Shown: positions 1 through 9,230, counted from the stretch's first letter. The stretch is DNA of 64,000 nt from Streptomyces sp. NBC_01306 (GCF_026340465.1 NZ_JAPEPC010000001.1:1116001-1180000), one strand, 5' to 3'. The notes: a model not told the origin generated them from the letters alone. Numbers and translations: made by a program.

Positions 1-1694
1 TCGGCTTCGGCCGGCTCCTCCAGAATGACGTGGGCGTTGGTGCCGCTCACACCGAACGAGGACACTCCGGCCCGGCGCGGGTGGCCGGACTCGTCCCAGC
101 TCACCTGCTCGGTGAGCAGGCGTACGTCGCCCGCGGTCCAGTCGACGGCAGGGGACGGCGCGTCGACATGGAGGGTGCGCGGCAGGATCCCGTGGTGCAT
201 GGCCTGCACCATCTTGATCACACCGGCGACACCGGCCGCGGCCTGGGTGTGGCCGATGTTCGACTTGACGGAGCCGAGCCACAGCGGGTTTCCGGCGGCG
301 CGGTCCCTGCCGTACGTGGCGATGAGCGCCTGTGCCTCGATGGGGTCGCCGAGCGTCGTACCTGTGCCATGGGCCTCGACGGCGTCGACCTCGGCGGCGG
401 TCAGTCCCGCGTTGGCCAGTGTCTGGCGGATCACCCGCTGCTGGGCAGGACCGCTGGGGGCCGTGAGCCCGTTGGAGGCTCCGTCCTGGTTGACGGCGGA
501 GCCGCGTACGACGGCCAGGACCCGGTGCCCGTTGCGGCGCGCGTCGGAGAGCCGCTCAAGGACGAGGACGCCGACGCCCTCGGAAAACCCGGTGCCGTCG
601 GCGGCGGCAGCGAACGGCTTCGCCACCCCGTCCGCTGCCAGCCCGCGCTGACGGCTGAAGGAGGTGAAGACGCCGGGGCTGCCCATGACGGCCACACCGC
701 CGGTCAGCGCGAGCGTGCACTCGCCACGCCGCAGTGACTGCGCCGCCAGGTGCAGCGCCACCAGCGAGCCGGAGCAGGCGGTGTCGACGGTCAGCGCCGG
801 GCCTTCCAGCCCGAGCGTGTAGGAGACGCGGCCCGAGACGACACTCGGGGCGTTGCCGGCGAGGAGGTAACCGTCGAGGCCGTCGGGGGCCTCGTGCAGC
901 CGCATCCCGTACTCCTGGGGCTCCGCCCCGATGAAGACCCCCGTCGAGGTGCCGTGCAGCGAGTCCGGAGCGATGCCGGACCGCTCAAGGGCTTCCCAGA
1001 CCGTTTCGAGGACGAGCCGCTGCTGCGGGTCCATCGCGGAGGCCTCCCGCGGGCCGATCCCGAAGAATTCCGCATCGAAATCGGCCGCGTCGGGAAGGAA
1101 TCCGCCCTGCCGCACATAAGTGGTGTGCGGAGTGGCCGGGTCGGGGTCGAAGAGCTCTTCCAGATCCCATCCGCGGTCGTCCGGGAAATCGGTGATGACA
1201 TGCCGGCCATCGGAAACCAGATGCCACAGTTTCTCCGCGGAATCCACTCCGCCCGGATAGCGGCAGCCAATTCCGACAATGACGACGGGCTCGTCGTCGG
1301 CGGCGCCGGCCGGCAGCGGCTCCTCGTCGGCCTCGGCGGTGATGCCGAGCAGCGCGGTCCGCAGGCGGTCGGCCAGGTGCCGTGGGGTCGGGTGGTCGAA
1401 GGTGAGGGTCACCGGCAGGTCGAGGCCGGTGGCGGCAACGATCCTGGCGTGCAGGTCGACCCCGGCCAGCGAGTCGAAGCCCAGCTCGCGGAAGGAGAGC
1501 CCCGCGTCCACCCCGTCGGCGTGGTCCCGCCCGTACCGGCTCAGGACCGCCTGCGTCTCGGCGCGGACAAGGTCGGTGAGAATACGGGTCTGTTCAGCGG
1601 CCGGCATGCTTTCCAGCCCGCCGGACAATGCCTGCGCCCATCCCTCCCCGGCCGTTTCCGCACGGTCAGAAAAGAAGCTACCGGACTCGCTCAT
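1..1694 (-). CDS. Modular type I PKS, N-terminal part: loading ACP then KS (runs off left edge)
   Basis: An open frame starts at ATG 1694 (MSESGSFF) and continues without a stop to the window edge, about 564 residues. An ACP comes first, with phosphopantetheine site LGFDSLAG near residue 75. A ketosynthase follows: entry motif [12 protein letters not shown], active-site Cys in DTACSGSL near residue 306 (DTACSSS is usual), catalytic His motifs EAHGTGT near 443 and [10 protein letters not shown] near 478. A PKS that opens with an ACP and no loading AT is the arrangement of vicenistatin VinP1, where a discrete acyltransferase loads the dipeptidyl starter on this ACP. The matching ligase, ACP and acyltransferase genes are in this window, so this is inferred to be the first PKS of the line. 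A site with GGAG/GTGAG precedes the ATG. AT and reductive domains are not visible. Confidence 0.93.
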   Translation of the reverse strand, partial: MSESGSFFSDRAETAGEGWAQALSGGLESMPAAEQTRILTDLVRAETQAVLSRYGRDHADGVDAGLSFRELGFDSLAGVDLHARIVAATGLDLPVTLTFDHPTPRHLADRLRTALLGITAEADEEPLPAGAADDEPVVIVGIGCRYPGGVDSAEKLWHLVSDGRHVITDFPDDRGWDLEELFDPDPATPHTTYVRQGGFLPDAADFDAEFFGIGPREASAMDPQQRLVLETVWEALERSGIAPDSLHGTSTGVFIGAEPQEYGMRLHEAPDGLDGYLLAGNAPSVVSGRVSYTLGLEGPALTVDTACSGSLVALHLAAQSLRRGECTLALTGGVAVMGSPGVFTSFSRQRGLAADGVAKPFAAAADGTGFSEGVGVLVLERLSDARRNGHRVLAVVRGSAVNQDGASNGLTAPSGPAQQRVIRQTLANAGLTAAEVDAVEAHGTGTTLGDPIEAQALIATYGRDRAAGNPLWLGSVKSNIGHTQAAAGVAGVIKMVQAMHHGILPRTLHVDAPSPAVDWTAGDVRLLTEQVSWDESGHPRRAGVSSFGVSGTNAHVILEEPAEA

Positions 1695-1793
1695 CTCACC
1701 ACTCCACGCTATCCCTGTAATACGCAGACCAACCTCAGCCACGTCCGGCCACGGCACACCCGGCACCGTATGCCGGTACCGCACACCGACCCC

Positions 1794-1810
1794 ACCCCTA
1801 GCTGCCCCTA
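1794..1810 (-). promoter_or_regulatory. Direct-repeat operator candidate upstream of the loading PKS
   Basis: Read on the minus strand this is TAGGGGCAGCTAGGGGT: two TAGGGG hexamers repeating every 10 bp, about 100 bp upstream of the PKS start at 1694. The same arrangement and orientation recurs at 12438-12454 and 15613-15629, with a one-mismatch copy at 14052-14069 on the plus strand. A cluster-specific activator site is inferred; the binding protein is unknown. Confidence 0.6.
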
Positions 1811-1817
1811 AAAGGGA

Positions 1818-2486
1818 TCAGAGGGATTTCTTGCGGACGAGCGTGATGCCGTCCGCCATGACGAGGAGGGACATCTCCACCCGGTCGTCCCCGTGCAGGA
1901 ACGCGTTGAGTTCGCGTACCGCGAGGGTGTCCGCGTCCTGGGCCGCGGGGTCGATGACCCGGCCGAAGAAGAGGGTGTTGTCCACCACGATGAGCCCGCC
2001 CGGCTTGAGGAGCGCGAGCGACGCCTCGTAGTACGCCGGGTAGTTCGCCTTGTCCGCGTCGATGAACACGAAGTCGACGCTCTCCGGGCCGCGTTCGGCG
2101 GTGAGGTCCGCGAGGGTGTCCACCGCGTTGCCGACGCGCAGGTCGATCCGGTCCTGGACTCCGGCCTGCTTCCAGTAACCGGCGCCGATCTCGGGCCACT
2201 TGTCGAGGATGTCGCAGGTGATGACCTGCCCGCCGGCCGGGAGGGCACGGGCCATGCACAGGGTGCTGTAGCCGGTGAACGTGCCGATCTCCAGTACGGT
2301 GCGGGCTCCGGTCAGACCGACCAGGAGGGCCAGCAGCTGGCCCTCCTCGGCCATGACCTGCATGGCTTGCCCTGCGGGCAGCTCGGCCGTCTCCGCGCGG
2401 AGGGCGGCCAGGATGTCGTCGTCGCGCAGGGAGACCCCCCGGACGTAGTCGAGCAGCTCCGGGCCGGACAGTATCTGTTGCGCCAT
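1818..2486 (-). CDS. SAM-dependent O-methyltransferase (FkbG-like), methoxymalonyl-ACP formation
   Basis: A 222-residue class I methyltransferase of the catechol/caffeoyl-CoA O-methyltransferase family. It shows the SAM-binding stretch [12 protein letters not shown], the metal/substrate-side [13 protein letters not shown] and a Rossmann tail VVDNTLFFG. It lies directly downstream of the FkbH/I/J/K-like genes, so its likely job is O-methylation of the hydroxymalonyl-ACP intermediate to methoxymalonyl-ACP. The ATG at 2486 (MAQQILSG) is chosen because family members begin shortly before this helix, but no good Shine-Dalgarno precedes it. A GTG at 2537 would add 17 Arg/Pro-rich residues. A 219-bp gap separates it from the FkbH-like gene, unlike the tight packing upstream. 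Confidence 0.9.
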   Translation of the reverse strand: MAQQILSGPELLDYVRGVSLRDDDILAALRAETAELPAGQAMQVMAEEGQLLALLVGLTGARTVLEIGTFTGYSTLCMARALPAGGQVITCDILDKWPEIGAGYWKQAGVQDRIDLRVGNAVDTLADLTAERGPESVDFVFIDADKANYPAYYEASLALLKPGGLIVVDNTLFFGRVIDPAAQDADTLAVRELNAFLHGDDRVEMSLLVMADGITLVRKKSL

Positions 2487-2598
2487 GGCTGGTGAGGGGG
2501 CGCCGCCGCGTCGCGGCCGCGCCCCCGTCCTCCTCACGAAGAATGACCGGGCCGGCCGGGGCCGGACCGGAAGGAAAGGGCGAGTTGGGGGTTCCCCG

Positions 2599-2648
2599 CC
2601 CCCTACACGGCCACCGCCGGTACCCCGTAGGGGGTGCCGACGGCGGTG
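2599..2648. terminator. Inverted repeat in the FkbH-FkbG gap
   Basis: CACCGCCG at 2612-2619 pairs with CGGCGGTG at 2641-2648 around a loop that is itself partly self-complementary (TACCCC / GGGGGTG). Isolated TAGGGG half-sites occur at 2599-2605 (minus) and 2628-2634 (plus). It could attenuate the operon or be a degenerate regulator site. No U-tract is present. Confidence 0.3.
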
Positions 2649-2705
2649 TCGGAGGAGCGGGGCAGGTACGGGGCGGCCGGGTCAGGGCGGGTACGGATCC
2701 CCCGG

Positions 2706-3815
2706 TCAGACCGCGGAGGGCACGCCTCCGGCGAGGTGGGGGGCGATGAGGGTCAGGGTCGACGGGGCTTCGTGCCGGGCCGGGACGAGGTGCAGCCGCT
2801 GGATGTCGTCACCGCCGTCCCCGCCGCCGTCCCCGTCCGTTCCGGCGAGGCACGCACAGTCCTCGCCGTCCCCGAAGCCCGCGAAGCGGTAGGCGACTTC
2901 CATCATCCGGTTGCGGTCGGTACGCCGGAAGTCGGCAAGGAGGTGGACGCCTGCCCTGGCCGCCTGGTCGGCAAGCCAGTTCAGGATGGCGGTGCCCACT
3001 CCGAAGGACACCACCCGGCACGAGGTGGCCAGCAGCTTCAGGTTCCAGGCGGCCTCGCCGCTGGTGTCGAGCAGCATCACGCCGATGGCGCCATGCGTGC
3101 CGAACCGGTCGGTCAGTGTTGCCACCAGGACCTCGTGGTCCGGATCGGCCAGCAGCCCGCGCAGCGTCTCGTCCGAGTAGTGCACACCCGTCGCGTTCAT
3201 CTGGCTGGTGCGCAGGGTCAGTTCCTCGACCCGGGACAGCTCCTCGCCACCGGCCCGGCCGATGCGCAGCTCCAGCTGGAGCGAGCGCAGGAACTCCTCG
3301 TCGGGGCCGTTGAACTTCTCCTGCTCGGCCGACCTGCGGAAGCCTGCCTGGTACATCTCACGGCGCCGGCGGGAGTCCACGGTCACCGACGCGGGGCTGA
3401 ACTCCGGCAGGTCAGGCAGCGACAGTGCCTGGGTGGCGTCGTAGCAGCGGACCTCGGGCGCGTGGAAGGCCACCTCGGCCCGCTCGGCGGGCTGGTCATC
3501 CATGAAGGCGATGGTGTTCTGTGCGAACTTGAGCTGCTCGGCGATGTCGAGCACCGCGTCCGACTTGCGGCCCCAGCCGATGTGCGGGAGCACGAAGTAC
3601 TGGGCGACGCCCAGCTCTTCGAGCCGCGCCCACGCCCGGTCGTGGTCGTTCTTGCTGGAGACGGAGTGCAGGATGCCACGGGAGTCCAGCTCGACGATGA
3701 CGTCACGCACCGCATCGTCCATGCTGACCTCACCGTCCTCCAGCAGGGTTCCCGACCACAGGGTGTTGTCGAGATCCCAGACCAGGCACTTCACCACGTT
3801 CGGTTTGCCGGACAC
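2706..3815 (-). CDS. FkbH-like HAD-family glyceryl transferase/phosphatase
   Basis: The 369-residue product has an N-terminal HAD domain with DLDNTLW (residues about 14-20), a downstream SSKND and MDDQPAE motif, then the C-terminal region of FkbH proteins. Known FkbH homologues take 1,3-bisphosphoglycerate, dephosphorylate it and load the glyceryl unit on the discrete ACP, the first step to methoxymalonyl-ACP. The start is GTG 3815 with GAGGGG upstream; the preceding acyl-CoA dehydrogenase gene ends 24 bp before it. The last roughly 50 residues are unusual: a Gly/Asp low-complexity run (GTDGDGGGDGGDD) followed by an Ala/Pro-rich tail, encoded by a repetitive stretch near 2795-2845. Whether the tail matters for activity is unknown. 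Confidence 0.93.
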   Translation of the reverse strand: MSGKPNVVKCLVWDLDNTLWSGTLLEDGEVSMDDAVRDVIVELDSRGILHSVSSKNDHDRAWARLEELGVAQYFVLPHIGWGRKSDAVLDIAEQLKFAQNTIAFMDDQPAERAEVAFHAPEVRCYDATQALSLPDLPEFSPASVTVDSRRRREMYQAGFRRSAEQEKFNGPDEEFLRSLQLELRIGRAGGEELSRVEELTLRTSQMNATGVHYSDETLRGLLADPDHEVLVATLTDRFGTHGAIGVMLLDTSGEAAWNLKLLATSCRVVSFGVGTAILNWLADQAARAGVHLLADFRRTDRNRMMEVAYRFAGFGDGEDCACLAGTDGDGGGDGGDDIQRLHLVPARHEAPSTLTLIAPHLAGGVPSAV

Positions 3816-3839
3816 GTCGTGTTCTTCCCCTCGTTCGAG

Positions 3840-4967
3840 TCACTCGGCATGGCTGAGGGCGTGCTGAGACAGGATCAGCTGGCAGATCTCGTTGCTGCCC
3901 TCGATGATTTCCATGAGCTTGGCGTCGCGGTAGGCCCGCGCCACCACATGGCCGTCCTGGGCCCCGGCGGATGCCAGCACCTGCACCGCGGCCGCGGCCC
4001 CTCGTGCAGCATGGCCTGCGCCGATGTGCTTGGCCGTGACGGCCGCCACGACCATGTCCGGGGACTTCGCGTCCCAGCGGCCGCTGGCGTGCTCGCAGGC
4101 GCGCGACGCGATCTGCTCGGACACATACAGTTCGGCGATGTGCCGGGCGACCAGCTGGTGTTCGGCGATCGGTTTGCCGAACTGCTGCCGGCCCTTGGCG
4201 TGGGTGGCGGCGGCGTCCAGGCAGGCCCGCAGGATGCCCACACAGCCCCAGGCCACCGACATCCGGCCGTAGCCGAGCGCCGCGGTGACGACGAGCGGCA
4301 GCGGGAGCCCCGTTCCGCCCAGCACGTTCTCCGCCGGTACGCGTACGGAGTCGAAGCGCAGGTCGGCGTGGCCGGCCGCCCGGCAGCCCATCGGCTCGGC
4401 GACGCGTTCCACGTGCACGCCCGGTGTGTCGGCCGGGATGACCACCGCCGCCGCGCCGTCGTCGTACTGGCCGACGATCACCAGCAGGTCCGCGTAGTGC
4501 GACGCGGTGATCCAGCGCTTGGCGCCGTCCACCACGACCGAGTCGCCGTCGCGGCGGATCCGGGTGCCGATCGCGGACAGGTCACTGCCCGCGTCGGTCT
4601 CGCTGAAGCCGACCGCGGCCAGCTGTCCGCTGCTCAGACCCGGCAGGAACGCGCGGTGCTGCTCCCGGGTGCCCAGCCGCTCGATGGTCCAGGCGGCCAT
4701 GCCCTGGGAGGTCATGACGCTCCGCAGCGAGCTGCACAGGCTGCCCACGTAGGCGGTGAACTCGCCGTTCGTGCGGCTGTCCGCGCCCCGGCCGCCGTGG
4801 GCGGCGGGGATCTGCGCGCTCAGCAGACCGAGGCCGCCGAGCTTGCGCAGCAGCTCCAGGGGCAGCAGTCCCGCACGGTCCCATACGCCGGCCTGGTCGC
4901 CGACGAGTGCGCGGACCGTTTCGCGCTCACCGTCGAGCAGGTCAGCCACGGTCGACCACGGCCTCAC
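3840..4967 (-). CDS. Acyl-CoA dehydrogenase (FkbI-like), methoxymalonyl-ACP pathway
   Basis: A 375-residue flavin-dependent acyl-CoA dehydrogenase. Visible signatures are FSETDAGSD (substrate/FAD loop), KRWITAS and a C-terminal EIIEGSNEICQ carrying the usual active-site region. In FK506/ansamitocin-type cassettes the FkbI homologue oxidises the hydroxyacyl-ACP to the hydroxymalonyl level together with the 3-hydroxyacyl dehydrogenase. Its reading frame overlaps the end of the ACP gene upstream by 26 bp if GTG 4967 is the start; a second in-frame GTG at 4949 would shorten the overlap to 8 bp. Neither has a strong ribosome binding site, which suggests translational coupling. Confidence 0.92.
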   Translation of the reverse strand: MRPWSTVADLLDGERETVRALVGDQAGVWDRAGLLPLELLRKLGGLGLLSAQIPAAHGGRGADSRTNGEFTAYVGSLCSSLRSVMTSQGMAAWTIERLGTREQHRAFLPGLSSGQLAAVGFSETDAGSDLSAIGTRIRRDGDSVVVDGAKRWITASHYADLLVIVGQYDDGAAAVVIPADTPGVHVERVAEPMGCRAAGHADLRFDSVRVPAENVLGGTGLPLPLVVTAALGYGRMSVAWGCVGILRACLDAAATHAKGRQQFGKPIAEHQLVARHIAELYVSEQIASRACEHASGRWDAKSPDMVVAAVTAKHIGAGHAARGAAAAVQVLASAGAQDGHVVARAYRDAKLMEIIEGSNEICQLILSQHALSHAE

Positions 4968-5232
4968 GGAGCCTGAGCACCAGGGAGCCCATCGACTGGA
5001 CCGTGCGGAAGTTCTCCAGCTTCAGATCGGGGCCGGAGATGACGATGTCGTACTCGCCTTCGAGGTGGACGACGAGTTCCATGGCGAACATGGAGGTGAC
5101 CAGGCCCGATCCGAACAGGTCGTGGTCGGGGGTGAGCTTCGTCTTCGTCCGGCCCTCCAGGTGAGCGAGCAGCTCGGCCTCGATGGTCTCGGCGGTGATC
5201 TCGGCAGTCCGGGTGGTGTCATTCGTGGTCAC
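4942..5232 (-). CDS. Discrete acyl carrier protein (FkbJ-like) carrying the methoxymalonyl unit
   Basis: A 96-residue single-domain ACP. The phosphopantetheine serine is in GSGLVTSMFAMEL, a form typical of FkbJ-type carriers rather than the DSL of PKS ACPs. Glyceryl, hydroxymalonyl and finally methoxymalonyl groups are expected to be built on it before delivery to a PKS AT. It starts with GTG 5232, overlapping the TGA of the 3-hydroxyacyl dehydrogenase gene by four bases, and is followed at once by the acyl-CoA dehydrogenase gene. Confidence 0.92.
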   Translation of the reverse strand: MTTNDTTRTAEITAETIEAELLAHLEGRTKTKLTPDHDLFGSGLVTSMFAMELVVHLEGEYDIVISGPDLKLENFRTVQSMGSLVLRLREAVVDRG

Positions 5233-6095
5233 GACAGTGCCTTTCCGTAGTCATAGAAACCGCGGCCCGACTTGCGGCCGTTGTGGCCGAGCCGGACCTT
5301 TTCGAGCAGCAGGTCACAGGGGCGGCAGCCCTCGTCGCCGGTCCGCGTGTACAGCGCGGCGAGCGAGTCGACGAGGTTGTCGATCCCGATCAGGTCGGCT
5401 GTGCGCAGCGGCCCGGTGGGGTGCCCGAGGCACCCTTCCATCAGGGCGTCGACCGCTTCGGCGTCGGCGGTGCCGGCCTCGACCAGCCGCGCCGCGTCGT
5501 TGATCATGGGGTGGAGCAGCCGGCTGGTGACGAAGCCGGGTGCGTCCTGGACGACGACCGAGCGCCGCCGCATTGCCGTGAGCAGCCCCACGACCCCGGC
5601 CATCGTCTCCTCGCTGGTGCGCGGCCCCTTGATCACCTCCACCATCGCGATCAGATAGGTGGGGTTCATGAAGTGGGTGCCGACCAGTTCGTCCGGCCGG
5701 GCCACGGCTTCGGCGAGTTCGTCGATGGGGATGCCGGAGGTGTTGGAGATCAGCGGGGTGCCGGGCCGGATCACTCCGGAGACCTCGGCCAGCACCTTGG
5801 CCTTGAGAGCGGCGTCCTCGGTGATCGCCTCGATCACCGCGGTGGCGTCCGCGCCGTCCACGGGGGACAGTGCGGTGGTGAGCTCTCCGGCGGGGGTGTC
5901 CGCCGGGAGCGCCCCCATCAGCTGTGCGTGGCGCAGCAGTTGGGAGATCTGGGTGCGGGCGCGGTCGAGCGTGCTCTGCTCGACGTCGACCAGGACGACG
6001 GGGATCCCGTGGCCCAGGGCCGTCGTCGCGATGTTCACGCCCATCACGCCCGCGCCGAGAATCGTCAGGCGCTGGTTCTGTCCATCGGTTGTCAT
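5229..6095 (-). CDS. 3-Hydroxyacyl-CoA dehydrogenase (FkbK-like)
   Basis: A 288-residue NAD(P)-dependent dehydrogenase. The Rossmann fingerprint GAGVMG is at residues 15-20; a His-containing VGTHFMNP follows at mid-protein, and the C-terminal dimerisation domain (GRKSGRGFYDYG) is complete. In methoxymalonyl-ACP cassettes this enzyme oxidises the ACP-bound glyceryl hydroxyl. It starts at ATG 6095 with a four-base overlap (ATGA) with the glutamate mutase E gene, so the starter and extender cassettes share one transcript here. No active-site residue appears to be missing. Confidence 0.92.
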   Translation of the reverse strand: MTTDGQNQRLTILGAGVMGVNIATTALGHGIPVVLVDVEQSTLDRARTQISQLLRHAQLMGALPADTPAGELTTALSPVDGADATAVIEAITEDAALKAKVLAEVSGVIRPGTPLISNTSGIPIDELAEAVARPDELVGTHFMNPTYLIAMVEVIKGPRTSEETMAGVVGLLTAMRRRSVVVQDAPGFVTSRLLHPMINDAARLVEAGTADAEAVDALMEGCLGHPTGPLRTADLIGIDNLVDSLAALYTRTGDEGCRPCDLLLEKVRLGHNGRKSGRGFYDYGKALS

Positions 6096-7504
6096 CGGCT
6101 CTGTGCACCGTCCTTCGCTGGCGGTTGTACGGACGCTCGGGTGGCCCCCTGAAGGGGCGTACGGGGTGCGCCGGCGGCCCCGTCACGCGGGCCGGGCAGC
6201 GGCGCGGGTCCAGGTGGCGCCTCGTCGAATCGGCGGCGCATGTAGGAGAGGTCGGTGAGCAGCCCGGCCGAGGTGACCCGGCGGCTGTGCCCGCCCTCGG
6301 CCAGCCCGCCCAGGGGGAGCGAGCCGGTGTCGGCCCAGCGCAGCCGGCCGTCCCCGTCGATGTAGCTGCGGCAGCTGCCGCGGTTGTCCGGGTGGAGGCA
6401 GTACGGGATGTCGAGGAACCCCCGCCGGAAGGCGAGGAGCAGTGCCCGCGAGATGTCGCGGTCGAGGTCCAGGGTGGCCTCGATGAGGGCGCGGGCCTCC
6501 CGGTAGGTCTGCGAGTCGGTGGCATCCGCGTCACCGATCACCGGCCCGCTGCCCGCGGCGGTGTCCCCGGCGAATTCCAGCGCGTCGACGTTCTCCTCGA
6601 CGGTGGGGATGCGGCGGGACTCCGCGACGGTCTTGACGATGAGCCGCTCCGACCCGGTGCCGACCGCGAGTTCGGCAGCCCGGCCCAGCAGGGCCTGTGC
6701 GCCGTGGTCGGTCATCGGGTAGACGCCCATGTAGGCGTAGATGACCACGTGCCAGTTCTCGGTCGGCAGGAGTTCGGCGCAGAGCCGGCGCAGGGCGAGC
6801 ACCGCTTCCCTGTCCTGGGCGGCGCTGGTCTGCTGGGCGTAGCTGACGGAGACGCTGCGGATTCCGTACCGGCAGAAGAACAGTGCTTCCAGGACGCTGA
6901 GCGCCACCAGCATGCTGGGCGGGCAGAGTTGTCCCAGCATGCAGCCGCCGAAGGTCTCCAGATGGGGTTCGACCCCGGCCTCCAGCAGGGTGGCGTAGCG
7001 CCGTGTGCACTGCTGCCAGTTCTCGATGGAATCGGCGAGAGCGGTGCGCCCGTACGGCAGGCAGTAGGAGACGGGGCCGCCCTCGGTCGCGTTGAGGCGC
7101 AGCTCGATGAGCCGTTCGAAGATGTCCTGCGGTACGGCGGAGCCGTGCCGGACCTGTACCGGGAAGCGGTGGTCCCGGATGCCGTCGAGTACCGCTTCGG
7201 TGACCTCCGTCCCGTAGGTGACGATCGGATAGCCGTTGAGGCCCACTCCGTGGCGCAGGGCTTCCTCGACCGACTCCAGCTCACCGACGCGGGTGAAGCT
7301 GTCGAGGGTGATGGTGCCGACCGTGGTGGCCCTGGCCGCCCTGGTCGCGGCGAGGCCCGTCCGCATCGGGCCGGGGCCGCCGAACCCCATGCGCGGCTGG
7401 ACGACGAGCCCGCCCGAGCCGCCCGCACGGCGTACGAACGCACCGAAGTCGACGGGCCGGCTGTGGGCGAGGGCCCGGCGCACCGAGCGGACGATGGAGG
7501 TCAT
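6092..7504 (-). CDS. Glutamate mutase large (E/epsilon-like) subunit
   Basis: A 470-residue homologue of methylaspartate mutase E subunit, including RMGFGGPGPMRTG and the VNGYPIVTYG-like stretch (here LNGYPIVTYG) seen in this TIM-barrel family. With the small B12 subunit encoded just upstream it should rearrange L-glutamate to 3-methylaspartate by an adenosylcobalamin radical. Vicenistatin uses the same step (VinH/VinI) to make its 3-aminoisobutyrate starter. It overlaps both neighbours by four bases. The C-terminus ends in a Pro/Ala-rich tail of about 40 residues that looks dispensable. A role in primary glutamate fermentation is unlikely given the context. Confidence 0.9.
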   Translation of the reverse strand: MTSIVRSVRRALAHSRPVDFGAFVRRAGGSGGLVVQPRMGFGGPGPMRTGLAATRAARATTVGTITLDSFTRVGELESVEEALRHGVGLNGYPIVTYGTEVTEAVLDGIRDHRFPVQVRHGSAVPQDIFERLIELRLNATEGGPVSYCLPYGRTALADSIENWQQCTRRYATLLEAGVEPHLETFGGCMLGQLCPPSMLVALSVLEALFFCRYGIRSVSVSYAQQTSAAQDREAVLALRRLCAELLPTENWHVVIYAYMGVYPMTDHGAQALLGRAAELAVGTGSERLIVKTVAESRRIPTVEENVDALEFAGDTAAGSGPVIGDADATDSQTYREARALIEATLDLDRDISRALLLAFRRGFLDIPYCLHPDNRGSCRSYIDGDGRLRWADTGSLPLGGLAEGGHSRRVTSAGLLTDLSYMRRRFDEAPPGPAPLPGPRDGAAGAPRTPLQGATRASVQPPAKDGAQSR

Positions 7505-7992
7505 GACGCGACAGCGGCCATCTCCGCCGTGGCGCCGGCCTTCGCGGGCAGCGAGTGGACGAAGTCCTGGAAGCCCGCGGTGCTGCTGCCCTCGAACACG
7601 GCGTGGAAGCCGGCCGCCATCAGCTCGTCGACGTAGGTGGCGTTCTCATCGGAGATGCCGAGCATCCCGCCGATGACGACGGGGGTGTCGGCGAGCTCCG
7701 CGCAGGACCGCAGCCGGCCGATGACACGCATTCCGTCCTGATAGCCGTGTCCGTTGACACTGCTGATGACGACCATGTGGGGGGAGAGCGCGCGGCATTC
7801 GTCGACGAGGAGTTCGTCGGGCACGCACGGGCCGAGGTTGACGACGTCGTATCCCAGCTCTTCCACCAGGAGCTGGAGGAAGACCAGGTTCCAGGTGTGG
7901 GAGTCGGAAGCCATCCCGGTGACGACGACGGTGCCGCGGGCAGCGGGCGCCTCCGGACTCGGGGGGAGGACTGCGGACGGTGCGCTGTTCAC
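7501..7992 (-). CDS. Glutamate mutase small (S/sigma) subunit, cobalamin-binding
   Basis: A 163-residue B12-binding protein. The cobalamin signature is DSHTWN (canonical DxHxxG, so the last Gly is Asn), followed by SSVNGHGYQDG and GGMLG, the other two conserved strands of the fold. The axial His is kept. It pairs with the adjacent large subunit. The start is GTG 7992, overlapping the decarboxylase stop by four bases, with GGAG upstream. About 20 N-terminal residues before GTVVVTGM are low-complexity. The Gly-to-Asn change may be usual for secondary-metabolism members of the family; I cannot check this here. Confidence 0.88.
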   Translation of the reverse strand: MNSAPSAVLPPSPEAPAARGTVVVTGMASDSHTWNLVFLQLLVEELGYDVVNLGPCVPDELLVDECRALSPHMVVISSVNGHGYQDGMRVIGRLRSCAELADTPVVIGGMLGISDENATYVDELMAAGFHAVFEGSSTAGFQDFVHSLPAKAGATAEMAAVAS

Positions 7993-9230
7993 TCTCGTGC
8001 TCCGGTTCCGGTCGGCAGGTACGCGCGGTGGTGTTCGATACGCGAGGCGGAGATGCTCCCGTCCGCGCGGACGGTCACCTCGGTGGGCGCCGGCCTGCCG
8101 AGGAACATGAGGAGGCTCGCGGTGGGGCCGTACGCTCCGACGTTGGGGACGCTGACGAGGTCGTCGGCCCGGAGCACCGGCAGTTTGATCTCCCGGCCCA
8201 GTACGTCACCGGGCGTGCACAGGGGGCCGACCAGGCTCGCGGACTCCACATCGGCACCCGCCCGGGGCTGCACCGCCACAGGCAGCAGCCGTCCCAGGCC
8301 CGACATGCCGCCGAAGGTGTTGATGCCGGCGTCCGTGATCACGAACTTGCGGCCGCGGCTGACCTTGACGTTGCTGACGGAGGCCAGCAGCGTGCCGCTC
8401 GCGCCGATGAGGAAGCGGCCCGATTCGCAGGCCAGCCTGGGGCTGCCGGACCGCCACTCGGGGAAGTGCGTGTCGAGGGCGGCTTCGAGTTCGGCGCGGA
8501 GCTTGGGGTAGCTGCCGCGCTCGCCCGGGACTCCGTACGGGACGGTGAAGCCGCCGCCGATGTCCAGGTAGTCCAGCGGGATGTCCAGCTCCTGGTGGAG
8601 CTGCGCGGCGACGGCGATGGTGTGCTGGAACTCGCCGATCAGCGATTCCTCGTCCTTGGCGTTGCTCAGCGGGAAGAAGTGCATGCCCGTGAGCCGGGTG
8701 CCGGGGACGTCCCGCAGTTCGGGCAGCACTTCGGCGAGCGTCTCGCTGTCGAAGCCGAACTGCGAGGGGGTGCCTGTCATCCGGATGCTGCTGGTGGCGC
8801 TGGCCGACGCGCTGTTGATACGGAGCAGACAGTCGGCCACGACGCCGTGTTCCAGCGCGGCCGCGCCGACCCTGCGCACATCGGTGACGGAGTCCGTCGA
8901 GAACATCCGCACGCCCAGGCCGATGGCCTCGCTCAGCTCCCCGAGGGTCTTGCCGGGGCCCGTGTAGAGGCAGTCCGCGCCGGAGAATCCCGCTTCGAGA
9001 GCGGCAGCGAGTTCGCCCGTCGAGCTGATCTCGGGGCGGCAGGTCCGGCCTTCGCCCTCGCGCAGCGCCCGGACCAGGTCGGGGTGGGGGTTGGCCTTGA
9101 GCGCGTAGTAGAGGTGGAAGCTCTCGGGCAGCGCGTCGAACAGCTCGCGGCGGGCCGCGGTGACCTCGGCGAGGTCGTAGACGTAGAGGGGTGTGCCGTA
9201 GCGCACCGCCAGCTCTTCGTGACGGGTCAC
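7989..9230 (-). CDS. PLP-dependent ornithine/DAP decarboxylase-fold enzyme (3-methylaspartyl-ACP decarboxylase, VinO-like)
   Basis: A 413-residue fold-type III PLP enzyme. The PLP lysine is in YALKAN (residues about 47-52), the phosphate-binding glycines in DIGGGFTVPYG, and the active-site Cys in GPLCTPGD. In vicenistatin the homologue decarboxylates 3-methylaspartyl-ACP to 3-aminoisobutyryl-ACP, and the gene set here supports that role. The start is GTG 9230, four bases overlapping the ligase stop and preceded by GGGAGG. A longer open frame extends upstream, but it runs antiparallel to nothing useful and is only the shifted frame of the ligase. Classical DAP decarboxylase (lysA) is less likely because of the operon context. 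Confidence 0.9.
   Translation of the reverse strand: MTRHEELAVRYGTPLYVYDLAEVTAARRELFDALPESFHLYYALKANPHPDLVRALREGEGRTCRPEISSTGELAAALEAGFSGADCLYTGPGKTLGELSEAIGLGVRMFSTDSVTDVRRVGAAALEHGVVADCLLRINSASASATSSIRMTGTPSQFGFDSETLAEVLPELRDVPGTRLTGMHFFPLSNAKDEESLIGEFQHTIAVAAQLHQELDIPLDYLDIGGGFTVPYGVPGERGSYPKLRAELEAALDTHFPEWRSGSPRLACESGRFLIGASGTLLASVSNVKVSRGRKFVITDAGINTFGGMSGLGRLLPVAVQPRAGADVESASLVGPLCTPGDVLGREIKLPVLRADDLVSVPNVGAYGPTASLLMFLGRPAPTEVTVRADGSISASRIEHHRAYLPTGTGARE

Noticed and set aside
2634-4976. Long plus-strand open frame opposite the FkbH-like and acyl-CoA dehydrogenase genes
   Set aside because: It is an antisense frame of high-GC genes with His/Gly/Arg-rich, family-free translation; the minus strand has clear enzyme motifs.
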